Shown piece by piece: positions 18,518 to 26,939 of a stretch of 64,000 bases of DNA. The translations under genes were made by a program, and so were the position numbers. A model generated the notes under the pieces. The model searched no databases. It saw nothing but the letters and a program-made list of their open reading frames with translations, and was not told where the DNA came from. Each line of letters opens with the position of its first letter. The first letter of the stretch is position 1. The DNA comes from Flavobacterium tiangeerense (GTDB lineage Bacteria > Bacteroidota > Bacteroidia > Flavobacteriales > Flavobacteriaceae): the NCBI RefSeq assembly GCF_007830355.1, contig NZ_VLKO01000001.1, positions 305,899 through 369,898 of the forward strand. The letters are read 5' to 3'.

Positions 18518-20332
18518 TTAAGCTGTCACTAATTTTGGAATCTCGATAGCAATCAGTGCACCTTTACAAATATTAAGTTGACTCTGCATCTTATTTTTAA
18601 TGCTTTCAAAAAATGGAGTTTTTGAAAATAAATCTTCATAATATTCAATCCCTTCCAGCAAATTATTTTTAAACGAATTCCATTTTTTAATTTGTCCCAA
18701 AGTTATTTCTTCAGTAACCGCGGTGATTTCGTTTTTCAGGTAATCCAAATACATTTTTAACTCTTTCACAAATAGATTTGGTCGATCAGTAACCGTCAAT
18801 ACAGAAGCGTTTCCATAAATATGCTGTACCATTTTAGACAGCGATACTTCTTTATCAAAATACGCCATATTTGGTCCTGGGCAAATGATTACACCTTGCG
18901 CCTGTCCTTTTATCTTGATTTCATTTTCAAGATACGAAGCATTTGCTAAACCCACGCAAAGACAGGCTTTCTCCGTGATACTATTTTTCTTTTTTTCGAA
19001 AACTTCCGCAGTCAAAATATCTTTTTCGAGTAGCAATTCTTCTAGTTTTAAATCTTGGTATTTCTTAGAAGATGTACAAATTCCTTTCGCATCGTATTCT
19101 TTGCTTAACGCCAAAAATCGTTTTGGACACGAACTTCCTGCTTTGCTTTCCTGAATTCGTTTCAATTTTAATTTTTCATTCGTCGTTCCTCGCAACGTAT
19201 TGAAAGGAATTCCCAACGGCGAAATATGACTTAAATATAAATCATCTTCCTTGGCTCTAGCCAATAGCGCTCTGGTGTGTGTATCAACCGAAGTGGCTTC
19301 AGGAACCAATAAAAACGGGGAACCCCAACCCACAGAATCAATTTCATAATGTTCCAACAGGAAATCATGTTCTTCAGCAGTCCCTACGCCACCTTGAACC
19401 GTGATTTTTAAATCCAAAGGTTGTTCCGGAACATCCATTTCTTTTTGCCCCAACGCTTTCACCAACAACTCATGCGAAGATTGAATCAATTCCTCTTTTT
19501 TCTGTTTGAATTCTTCCAGAATGGGTCCCAACAAATAACCTTCGGTAGCAAAAGCATGTCCGCCACAATTCAGTCCTGATTCGATTCGATATTCAGAAAC
19601 CCAAAGTCCTTTTTTAGCCAAAAAATTCCCTTGAATCATAGCCGAACGAAAGTCACTCACTTTTAGTGTAATTTTCTTTTTCAGTGTATTATTCGCATCT
19701 GGAAAGAAAGCTGAAAAACTTTCGAAGTAGCTGTATAATCTTGGATTCATACCAGCCGATAAAACAACCGAAGATTCTAACGTACTGTTCGCAAACCCGC
19801 GAAGTGCAGCATGTGCATCATTAAAAGCAATTGGCAATTGTTCGTCTTTGATAAAATTGTCCTTATCTAATTTGGTCATAATATTAACATCAATATCACC
19901 TGGGAAAAGATTTTTCTCCAGATAATTTTTGATATTTTCTTTAAAAGCAAAACCGTCCTGCATCAAGTTTTGTAGACCCGCTTTAATCGTTGATTTGTTA
20001 GGAAGCATGGCGATATAATTTTCCAAAGCTGATTTACTTTCGGATAATTCCGTTTTGAAATTTTCGAATTTTTGCTTCACGATTTTGTCTACCAAATTCA
20101 GATAAGAAGAAATACGTTCTGCCCGATAGTCATGTATTTTTTGGGTTATTCCCTGATACGGAAAATCGAATTTCTTACTGTAAAAAGCATTCATTTTTTC
20201 GATAAGTTCATCATCCATAATTGAAATCACGGAAGAAATTCCATACTTCGCCACTCGTATTGGGCTATCAATCGTATAAGCAAGTCCCATAACTGGGATA
20301 TGAAAGGTGTGGAGTGGTTTACGTGTAGTCAT
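18518..20332 (-). CDS. Uncharacterised 604-aa protein, possible TIM-barrel flavoprotein with conserved-looking cysteines
   Basis: Not recognised as a named enzyme. The middle reads like an alpha/beta barrel: SPIRVAKYGISSVISIMDDE (23-42), GLNCGGHAFATEG (253-265), KITVQGGVGTAEEHDF (309-324), IDSVGWGSPFLLVPEAT (331-347). The GGHAF and GGVGTAEE segments recall nitronate monooxygenase/IMPDH-like FMN-binding barrels. Cysteines at 256, 402, 419, 457, 459 and 484 (SSCPKRF, GICTSS, ACLCVG, IICPGP) could bind a metal or Fe-S cluster. There is no signal peptide or membrane segment, so it is probably cytoplasmic. It stands alone, convergent with lysS. Confidence 0.6.
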   Translation of the reverse strand: MTTRKPLHTFHIPVMGLAYTIDSPIRVAKYGISSVISIMDDELIEKMNAFYSKKFDFPYQGITQKIHDYRAERISSYLNLVDKIVKQKFENFKTELSESKSALENYIAMLPNKSTIKAGLQNLMQDGFAFKENIKNYLEKNLFPGDIDVNIMTKLDKDNFIKDEQLPIAFNDAHAALRGFANSTLESSVVLSAGMNPRLYSYFESFSAFFPDANNTLKKKITLKVSDFRSAMIQGNFLAKKGLWVSEYRIESGLNCGGHAFATEGYLLGPILEEFKQKKEELIQSSHELLVKALGQKEMDVPEQPLDLKITVQGGVGTAEEHDFLLEHYEIDSVGWGSPFLLVPEATSVDTHTRALLARAKEDDLYLSHISPLGIPFNTLRGTTNEKLKLKRIQESKAGSSCPKRFLALSKEYDAKGICTSSKKYQDLKLEELLLEKDILTAEVFEKKKNSITEKACLCVGLANASYLENEIKIKGQAQGVIICPGPNMAYFDKEVSLSKMVQHIYGNASVLTVTDRPNLFVKELKMYLDYLKNEITAVTEEITLGQIKKWNSFKNNLLEGIEYYEDLFSKTPFFESIKNKMQSQLNICKGALIAIEIPKLVTA

Positions 20333-20614
20333 GCTAAAATGAGTTTATATATAAACCACAAAAATCGCGAAAGAAAACCGTTTAAAAACTGATAAATATC
20401 ATGCTTTCAATGCTATAAACAGCATTTATTTTGTGCTTTTTAGAAAAACAACATCAACTATACATTTTGTTAGTTCAAGTAAAAAGTGTAGCAGATGCAT
20501 TAAAAACACTTGCAGTTAGCTGACGCATTTTTCGAAGCAGACAAGAAAGTTAAATCTGTCTTAAAAATCATACGTAAATAAGTTTAATTTCTACTTTTAC
20601 TGGAAAAAATAGAT

Positions 20615-21130
20615 ATGAAAAAAATTACAACAACATTATTTGCATTATGCGCATTTGCATTTGCAAATGGACAAGCAAAAGACGGTCAGCTCTTAAAAGG
20701 AAAGTGGCTTATTGAAGCCAATACTGGTTTTGGTAACAATGTAGGTTCTACAGCTTTATATTTTAGCAACACTAATGGTGTAAACGCATTTAACATTGGC
20801 GCTGAAGGTGGCTATTTTATAAAAGACAACCTAGCTTTAAAGTTAGGATTGGGTTATGGAGAAATAGATGGTGTAGGTGAACCAATTGCCTACAAAGTTG
20901 GTGCTAAATATTATATCAAAGGCATGATTCCTGTTGAACTTTCGTATAATGGCATCGGTTTTGGTCAAGCTGATTTAAATCCTACTTATTTAGGAACTCA
21001 AATTGGTTATGCTGTATTTTTAGGAAAAAATGTGAGTATTGAACCTGGAGTACGATATAATTTTGCAACACACAAGCAGTTTTATGACAATACGTTCCAG
21101 TTAAACATTGGTTTTGCATTGCATTTTTAA
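20615..21130 (+). CDS. Small outer-membrane beta-barrel protein
   Basis: 171 residues with a signal peptide (1-19, ANGQ) and about eight amphipathic strands alternating with Gly/Asn turns. It ends in the aromatic LNIGFALHF expected of barrels inserted by BAM. It resembles the OmpA/OmpW-like small-barrel (outer membrane beta-barrel domain) proteins that are abundant in flavobacteria. No ligand can be inferred. It is a single gene between divergent and convergent neighbours. Confidence 0.8.
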   Translation: MKKITTTLFALCAFAFANGQAKDGQLLKGKWLIEANTGFGNNVGSTALYFSNTNGVNAFNIGAEGGYFIKDNLALKLGLGYGEIDGVGEPIAYKVGAKYYIKGMIPVELSYNGIGFGQADLNPTYLGTQIGYAVFLGKNVSIEPGVRYNFATHKQFYDNTFQLNIGFALHF

Positions 21131-21149
21131 AATAAAAAGTAATCAAAAA

Positions 21150-21180
21150 AACAAGCCGACTCCCTGCAAGGAGTCGGCTT
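21150..21180 (-). terminator. Terminator of the DUF4394 gene
   Basis: Stem AAGCCGACTCC/GGAGTCGGCTT (21153-21163 and 21170-21180). On the minus strand it is followed by TTGTTTTTTTG. It may also stop the barrel gene arriving on the plus strand. Confidence 0.85.
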
Positions 21181-21208
21181 ACTAATTCAAAACAAAACTA
21201 ACTAAATA

Positions 21209-22732
21209 TTAAAAACCTAAACCTACAGCCATTGCAGTAGCTTGAACATTTACATCTGTGATTTTTGTGGCAGCTCCTGTAGTAAGATTGATGCTGTATA
21301 CAGAGGTAACGTTATTAACTTTAAGCAATGCAAATGCTGTTGCACTATTTCCTCCAATATCAAATCCACTATCAGCATCTACATTAATCCCTAAACTTCC
21401 TATGGATACAAGAGTTCCGTTATTAGGTGGATCTTGACTGAAAAGAGTATCTGTCTGTGAGTCTATTACAAATAAAACCGTTGTTGTTGCACCCGCTATA
21501 TTATTTGTGTAAGCACCCGCAGTAACAGCTGGAGTTCCAGGATTTAAATTTCCGTCAACTGCTGCAACCGTTCCTAAATCTGGGTGTAAACGTAAATTTT
21601 GACCTGTATTACTCACTAAACGTATTCTATCAACAGTAGGATTAAAATCAAAACCAAACGCAGTCCCTACTAACGCAGTTCCAAATGTAGAACCTACAAC
21701 AGTTAAGGCACCGTTTGCTGTATTCACTGTAAAAAGTCTACTTTGATTTGAAACAGCATACAATCCACCATTTGCAGGTCTAAAATCAAGTCCTACGATA
21801 GATTCATTTGTTGCTAAACCAGTTAGAGCAACTGAATTATTAGTACCAGTTGTTGGGTTAAAACGAAACAACATATTAGTACTTGTAGTAGCATAAGCAA
21901 TAGGATTTGTTTTAAAAGCAATACTAATCACCGAATTTGCAAATTTACCAACATCAACTGCTTTACCTGTAGCTAAATCAATAGTGAATAATGTAGATAG
22001 ATTAGCATTGTTGGTAACCGCTAATGCGGTAGAGTTATCAGGTAAAATGTCCATATCTCCTACCCCCTGAAAGTTAACGCCTAGATCCCCCACAACTTGC
22101 AGTGTCCCATCATTAGGAGGATTTTGCAAATACAATTTATCCTGCTCAAAATCAATGTCATACAACATGGTTGTTGTAGCTCCAGCAAAACTATTAGTAT
22201 ATGCTACGGCACCAATTTTTGCATTTGTACCGCCATTTATAACGCCATCGGTAGTAACTACTGTTCCTAACTCAGGGTGCAATCTTAAATTTTGACCAGA
22301 ATCTGTAACCAATCTAATCCTATCTACAGTTGGATTAAAATCAATTGATGCATTAGCTGATGCAATTACAGGCGCAAAAGAAGTAGCGCCAATTGCAGTT
22401 GCTACCCCACTTTTTTCATTGATAAAATACAACCGACTTGACGAACCCAATCCGTACAATTGTCCCGTTGCTGGTCTATAATCAATACTCACAATATTTT
22501 CTGAGGTGGGTAATCCAACAATTGCCACACTAGAAGTCGAAGTAGATAGATTGCGCGCGTTATACGTAAGAATGGTGTTATTACTCGTTAAAGCTGTAAA
22601 ATTAACATCAGGAGCAACTGCTGCTACCATCATATCATTTGAATCATCGTCATTACATGAAATTGCTGTAAGGGACAAAAATGCTACTCCTAGTAAGGAA
22701 GCAAAACCTAAATTAAGTTGTTTCTTTTTCAT
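21209..22732 (-). CDS. Lipoprotein with two DUF4394 repeats
   Basis: 507 residues with a signal peptide and lipobox LTAISC (Cys about 26), then an Asp-rich linker DDDSNDMM. Two tandem units of about 230 residues follow. Each contains the same markers: IVSIDYRPATGQLYGLGSSS versus IVGLDFRPANGGLYAVSNQS, FNPTVDRIRLVTDSGQNLRL versus FNPTVDRIRLVSNTGQNLRL, and PPNDGTL versus PPNNGTL. This is the DUF4394 domain, predicted beta-propeller-like and of unknown function. It is exposed at the cell envelope. Its 5' leader holds three tandem 8-mers. Confidence 0.9.
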   Translation of the reverse strand: MKKKQLNLGFASLLGVAFLSLTAISCNDDDSNDMMVAAVAPDVNFTALTSNNTILTYNARNLSTSTSSVAIVGLPTSENIVSIDYRPATGQLYGLGSSSRLYFINEKSGVATAIGATSFAPVIASANASIDFNPTVDRIRLVTDSGQNLRLHPELGTVVTTDGVINGGTNAKIGAVAYTNSFAGATTTMLYDIDFEQDKLYLQNPPNDGTLQVVGDLGVNFQGVGDMDILPDNSTALAVTNNANLSTLFTIDLATGKAVDVGKFANSVISIAFKTNPIAYATTSTNMLFRFNPTTGTNNSVALTGLATNESIVGLDFRPANGGLYAVSNQSRLFTVNTANGALTVVGSTFGTALVGTAFGFDFNPTVDRIRLVSNTGQNLRLHPDLGTVAAVDGNLNPGTPAVTAGAYTNNIAGATTTVLFVIDSQTDTLFSQDPPNNGTLVSIGSLGINVDADSGFDIGGNSATAFALLKVNNVTSVYSINLTTGAATKITDVNVQATAMAVGLGF

Positions 22733-22742
22733 CGTTTTATAT

Positions 22743-22766
22743 ATTTAGTTATTTAGTTATTTAGTT
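22743..22766. repeat. Three tandem 8-mers in the DUF4394 leader
   Basis: ATTTAGTT is repeated exactly three times, 11 nt upstream of the DUF4394 start codon. Confidence 0.85.
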
Positions 22767-23179
22767 ATGTCTTTATGTACGACAAGAAGTATAATTTGGT
22801 TTTCTTGATCTAAAAATTATTATAAATTACTGTAAATGAACACCAACTTGATTTTTTCCTTGGAGTAAAACATAACAATCATTACAATAATATTTAAGAG
22901 TTATAGTAGAATAAAACCTGCAGAAACGCTTTATAATTAATAGAGAAATGTTTAATTAACATTAATCGTTTTTTGTTTGTGTATTTTATGCAAAATAAAT
23001 TGAATGACTCTGTAATTATTCTAAAAAATAACTTTCAAACAACAAGTTAAATCATAAAAAAAATAAAATTGAAAGAAAAAAATTCCTTTAATCAATTCAT
23101 TTACAGCTAAATTTATGTTAAGGACTAAACTTTTTTGTTTTGCATTTGTCTTATAACAATACATCTTAAAACTAAAAAA
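22767..23179. other. Divergent AT-rich intergenic region
   Basis: About 410 nt between divergently transcribed genes. It must hold promoters for both, but no clear TTG-N19-20-TAnnTTTG pair was found. No ORF, RNA gene or repeat was recognised. Confidence 0.5.
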
Positions 23180-23647
23180 ATGAAAAAATTATTGATTGTA
23201 TTGGTTTTGGCTTTTGGAATAACAAGTCAAGCACAAGAAAGAAAAACAAAAACTGAAAGCGCTAAAATGGAACGCATGAGTGCCGAACAAAAGAGAGCCT
23301 TACAGGTCAAGAAAATGACTCTTGAACTAGATCTCAATGCATCGCAACAAAAAGAAATTAGTTCACTTCTTGCAGAACAGAGCACTAAACGTGAAGCGAT
23401 GCTTGCTGATAGAAAAGCAAACAAAACAGCAGAAAAAAAACAACTGACATCTAATGAGCGTTTTGAGCTTAAAAACCAAATGCTGGACAATCAAATTGCA
23501 ATGAAAGAACGTATGAAAAAAATTCTTTCGAATGATCAATTTAAAAAATGGGACGCTTCTAGAACGGAGAGACACCAGAGAGCAAACAAGAGGTTAGCCT
23601 ATCATCAAGCTAAAAAAGCAAATCGAATGGAAACCAATAAAAAATAA
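23180..23647 (+). CDS. Small secreted Lys/Met-rich helical protein (DUF4890/Spy-like)
   Basis: 155 residues from the ATG at 23180, which begins the signal peptide MKKLLIVLVLAFGITSQAQ. The open frame runs 15 codons further upstream without support. The mature part is almost entirely charged helix: repeated K/E/R/M, with QKRALQVKKMTLELDLNASQ, QKEISSLLAEQ and KNQMLDNQIAMKERMKKILS. It recalls periplasmic Spy/CpxP-like chaperones, with the LNASQQKEISSLL and LSNDQFKKWD elements characteristic of them. The role is inferred and could be envelope stress or metal binding. A strong terminator follows. Confidence 0.8.
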   Translation: MKKLLIVLVLAFGITSQAQERKTKTESAKMERMSAEQKRALQVKKMTLELDLNASQQKEISSLLAEQSTKREAMLADRKANKTAEKKQLTSNERFELKNQMLDNQIAMKERMKKILSNDQFKKWDASRTERHQRANKRLAYHQAKKANRMETNKK

Positions 23648-23664
23648 TTTCAGAGAAAAATAAA

Positions 23665-23700
23665 AAAACCCCCAAATCTATAGTGATTTGGGGGCTTTTT
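23665..23700. terminator. Bidirectional terminator
   Basis: Stem CCCCCAAATC/GATTTGGGGG (23669-23678, 23685-23694) with A7 before and T5 after. It lies between the convergent Spy-like gene and hemL. Confidence 0.9.
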
Positions 23701-23713
23701 ATAATATTTTAAT

Positions 23714-25000
23714 TTAAAAAGTTTTAGACACTTTATCAATAGCCTGAATGGTGAAATCTAGATCTTCATACGTAAGCGCATCAGTGATAAACCAAGTTTC
23801 ATAAGCAGAAGGCGCTATGTAAATTCCTTCTTGGAGTAAGCCATGAAAGAATTTCTTAAAGGTTTCATTGTCTCCTTTTGCAGCTGTTTGAAAATCTACA
23901 ACTGCGTTTTCATCAAAATGCACCGATATCATAGATCCAATGGTATTGATGGTAAAGGAAACATTATTATTAGTTAACACTTTGTTGATTCCTGCCGCTA
24001 AATAAGCTGTTTTATCTTTTAATCGAATAAACACGTCTCTATCTGCATCTAAGGCTTTTAACATAGCTAATCCTGCAGCCATAGCCAATGGATTTCCAGA
24101 CAAAGTTCCGGCTTGGTAAACAGGACCTAATGGCGCAAGATAATTCATAATTTCTGCACGTGCTGCAAATGCTCCTACCGGTAAACCTCCGCCAATAACT
24201 TTTCCAAAACAAACAATATCTGAAGTAACTCCAACAAGGTCTTGAACTCCGCCTGCTGCAAGTCTAAAACCGGTCATAACCTCATCAAAAATAAGTAGGA
24301 TTCCATTATCTGTACACAATTGGCGTAAGCCCTCTAAAAAACCTTCTTTAGGTGGAATACAACCCATATTCCCCGCCACAGGTTCAACAATTATGGCTGC
24401 AATTTCATTAGGATTTGCTGTAATTAATTCCACAACATTATCTAAATCATTGTATCGCGCAAGCAAGGTATCCTTAGCCGTTCCAGCGGTAACACCAGGG
24501 CTATTAGGAGAACCAAATGTAATAGCGCCACTTCCTGCTTGGATCAAAAAAGAATCCGAATGTCCGTGGTAACAACCCGCAAATTTGATGATTTTATCTC
24601 TTTTAGTATAACCTCGCGCTAGTCTGATAGCACTCATACAAGCTTCTGTTCCTGAATTTACAAAACGAATTTTGTCAATATTAGGCACCATTTTTATGGC
24701 CAAAGCAGCTATTTGGGTTTCAAGCTCAGTTGGCATCCCAAAAGAGGTTCCTAATTTTGCTCTTTCAATTACAGCTTCAACGACTGGCTCATACGCATGG
24801 CCTAAAACCATTGGTCCCCATGAATTGATGTAATCTATTAGTTTATTTCCATCTTCATCATACAGGTATGCGCCTTTGGCACTTTTTACAAAAATAGGTG
24901 TACCACCTACTGCTTTAAAGGCACGAACAGGAGAATTGACACCTCCAGGAATTACTTTTTCTGCTTCAGCAAAAAGCTGACTACTTCTTTTATATAACAT
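23714..25000 (-). CDS. hemL: Glutamate-1-semialdehyde 2,1-aminomutase
   Basis: A 428-residue class III aminotransferase-fold PLP enzyme that converts glutamate-1-semialdehyde to 5-aminolevulinate in C5-pathway haem synthesis. The N-terminus [28 protein letters not shown] is diagnostic of HemL, in successive parts [13 protein letters not shown] and [22 protein letters not shown] (about 112) binds the cofactor, [11 protein letters not shown] follows, [10 protein letters not shown] precedes [12 protein letters not shown], and the Schiff-base lysine is about K267 in [14 protein letters not shown]. Length is normal. It stands in the same direction as the glucosaminidase upstream (gap 28 nt). Confidence 0.97.
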   Translation of the reverse strand: MLYKRSSQLFAEAEKVIPGGVNSPVRAFKAVGGTPIFVKSAKGAYLYDEDGNKLIDYINSWGPMVLGHAYEPVVEAVIERAKLGTSFGMPTELETQIAALAIKMVPNIDKIRFVNSGTEACMSAIRLARGYTKRDKIIKFAGCYHGHSDSFLIQAGSGAITFGSPNSPGVTAGTAKDTLLARYNDLDNVVELITANPNEIAAIIVEPVAGNMGCIPPKEGFLEGLRQLCTDNGILLIFDEVMTGFRLAAGGVQDLVGVTSDIVCFGKVIGGGLPVGAFAARAEIMNYLAPLGPVYQAGTLSGNPLAMAAGLAMLKALDADRDVFIRLKDKTAYLAAGINKVLTNNNVSFTINTIGSMISVHFDENAVVDFQTAAKGDNETFKKFFHGLLQEGIYIAPSAYETWFITDALTYEDLDFTIQAIDKVSKTF

Positions 25001-25028
25001 CTAATGAATACTAATTATGTGTTTATAC

Positions 25029-25961
25029 TTATTTTACAATTAACCGCTGACCAATAGCGAGCGCGTTATCAGTGAGATTATTTTTTTGTTTTAAATCTTC
25101 TACTTGTAAGGCAAATTTCTTTGCAATAGAATATAAAGTGTCTCCTTTTTGAACTTCATAACTATCAGAATTCCAAGCTACTGAATTTTTATTAGAAATA
25201 TTTAATTCATCGGTGATTTCCTTAATTTTAATATTTGAATTGATCCCTAAAACCAAATCATCATATTGATGCAAATTATATCTTTCTATATATGAAATTA
25301 ATTTATCAGGATATTTAGGATCAGTGGCGTAACCTGCAGCCCGTAAGCCTTTGGCCCAAGCCTTGTAATCGCCTTTTTGATTTTCGAATAATTTAGCATA
25401 CCTGTTTCTACTAGTTAAAAACAACGCATGATCTTTAAAAGACTCTGATGGATTTTCATATTTTCTAAAACATTCCTGAGAAGCATCATCATCGTGATTG
25501 ACTGATTCTCCAGTCCAACCAATATGGCATTTTATCCCGAAGTGATTGTTAGCACTCAAGGCCAAATCACCGTTTCCTGCCCCAGATTCAAGAATACCCT
25601 GAGCAAGGATAATACTCGCCGGAATGCCATAGTTTCTCATGTTTCCCATAGCAATATCCTTGAATTTTGAAACGTATAACACAATGACATCACTGGTCAC
25701 AACCGTTTTAGAGGTAGAAACTATGACTTCTTTTGGTACATTATGTACTGTTGCTTTTGATTTTTGAGATACCGCAACGCTTGGTTTTGTTGGCACTTTG
25801 GCAACAGTCTTTTTAGCTGGTTTATAGGTTTCGGGTTTTCCCTTTACAACAGTTGGAACACTTGCTCTTGGCGTGTTTTTTTTAGTTACAATAACGGGTT
25901 TAGTCGTATTACAACTTGCTAATACTAGCACTACAAGCAAGACTATATATTTTTTAAACAT
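25029..25961 (-). CDS. Lipoprotein N-acetylglucosaminidase with C-terminal LysM
   Basis: About 310 residues starting MFKKYIVLLVVLVLASC (lipobox Cys17); the open frame begins three codons earlier. A Thr/Lys/Pro-rich linker (about 20-80) is followed by a glucosaminidase (GH73-like) domain at about 95-230. That domain has IPASIILAQGILESGAGNGD containing the catalytic Glu, NNHFGIKCHIGWTGESV, and GLRAAGYATDPKYPDKLISY. A LysM peptidoglycan-binding repeat ends the protein (YEVQKGDTLYSIAKKF ... IGQRLIV). The role is cell-wall turnover from the outer membrane/periplasm. The start overlaps the stop of the upstream gene by 8 nt, so the two are co-transcribed. Confidence 0.93.
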   Translation of the reverse strand: MFKKYIVLLVVLVLASCNTTKPVIVTKKNTPRASVPTVVKGKPETYKPAKKTVAKVPTKPSVAVSQKSKATVHNVPKEVIVSTSKTVVTSDVIVLYVSKFKDIAMGNMRNYGIPASIILAQGILESGAGNGDLALSANNHFGIKCHIGWTGESVNHDDDASQECFRKYENPSESFKDHALFLTSRNRYAKLFENQKGDYKAWAKGLRAAGYATDPKYPDKLISYIERYNLHQYDDLVLGINSNIKIKEITDELNISNKNSVAWNSDSYEVQKGDTLYSIAKKFALQVEDLKQKNNLTDNALAIGQRLIVK

Positions 25962-26850
25962 GTATATCAATAGTTGGTAATTGTTTGTTTTTTAACTTGA
26001 TATTCATGCCTTGAATACCTTGTAAACCTCCTGTATGGATCATTAAAATTTTCGAATTTTCGGGAAAATAATTTTTCTCCATCAAATCAAGAACACCATA
26101 AACCATTTTACCGGTGTAAATGGGATCTAGTGGGATTTGAAAATCAACATTAAATTGATTTATAAATTGAACTAAAGTATCATTTACCTTACCATACCCC
26201 CCAAAATGATACTCCGTATTTAATTCCCAATCATTATTATTTACAAAATTACGAATTTCCTCTTTCAAAAAATCACCTTTTAAAGCAGGAAAGCCTAAAA
26301 CTTTTTGATGAGGCAAAATACTGTTTATAATACCTGAAATTGTCCCCCCTGTTCCAACGGAGCAACAGATATAATCAAAATAACTATCCTCCTCATTTAG
26401 TATTTCCTCACACCCTTGTATGGCTAATGAATTTGTTCCGCCCTCTGGAATCAAATAAAAAGCACCCCATTTTTCGGTCCATTTCGCTAGATTTTCTGGT
26501 TCATTCTTACGCTGATAATCTGATCGTGAAACAAATTCAAACTCCATTCCGCATTGCTTTGCAAACGTTAATGTGAGATTTAAAACCGTTTGGTTCTTTA
26601 ATTCATCCCCTCGAATAATACCAATAGTTTTAAAACCATTTTCATAACCTGCATATGCTACTGCGGCAATATGATTTGAAAATGCACCGCCAAAAGTGAG
26701 CAACTGCTTTTCTTGCAATTTGTTAGCTTCAAGAATATTATATTTAAGCTTTCTGAATTTATTCCCTGAAACAAATGGATGTAACAAATCCTCTCTTTTG
26801 ATGTATAATTCAATGGAGTTGGAGAACAGTTTCGCTACTTTTTGATTCAA
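25954..26850 (-). CDS. D-cysteine desulfhydrase / ACC deaminase-like PLP enzyme (TTG start proposed)
   Basis: About 298 residues of the tryptophan-synthase-beta-like PLP family that includes 1-aminocyclopropane-1-carboxylate deaminase and D-cysteine desulfhydrase. ELYIKREDLLHPFVSGNKFRKLKYN holds the Schiff-base Lys, in the stretch SGNKFRKLKYN. TFGGAFSNHIAAVAYAG and the phosphate loop CSVGTGGTISGI follow, and the C-terminus has HTGGLQG. The longest frame starts with ATG at 26916, but that ATG lies inside the terminator hairpin of the upstream gene and ahead of a TACCTTTG -7 box. A TTG at 26850 (protein beginning LNQKVAKLF read as Met) is the better start and gives a normal family N-terminus. 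The specific substrate cannot be decided by eye. Confidence 0.85.
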   Translation of the reverse strand: MNQKVAKLFSNSIELYIKREDLLHPFVSGNKFRKLKYNILEANKLQEKQLLTFGGAFSNHIAAVAYAGYENGFKTIGIIRGDELKNQTVLNLTLTFAKQCGMEFEFVSRSDYQRKNEPENLAKWTEKWGAFYLIPEGGTNSLAIQGCEEILNEEDSYFDYICCSVGTGGTISGIINSILPHQKVLGFPALKGDFLKEEIRNFVNNNDWELNTEYHFGGYGKVNDTLVQFINQFNVDFQIPLDPIYTGKMVYGVLDLMEKNYFPENSKILMIHTGGLQGIQGMNIKLKNKQLPTIDIHV

Positions 26851-26867
26851 AATATTTGATTTTAATA

Positions 26868-26875
26868 CAAAGGTA
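26868..26875 (-). promoter_or_regulatory. -7 promoter box for the D-cysteine desulfhydrase-like gene
   Basis: The minus strand reads TACCTTTG. It lies inside the N-terminal extension of the longest ORF, so transcription probably starts about 10 nt before the proposed TTG start. Confidence 0.6.
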
Positions 26876-26892
26876 AAACTAAAATGTATAAA

Positions 26893-26918
26893 AAATGCAA
26901 CCTTCTCAGATTGCATTT
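26893..26918 (-). terminator. Terminator of the T9SS cargo gene
   Basis: Stem AAATGCAA/TTGCATTT. On the minus strand it is followed by TTTTTTATAC, 22 nt after the stop of the upstream gene. Confidence 0.85.
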
Positions 26919-26939
26919 AGATTTTGTATGCTATTGAAA

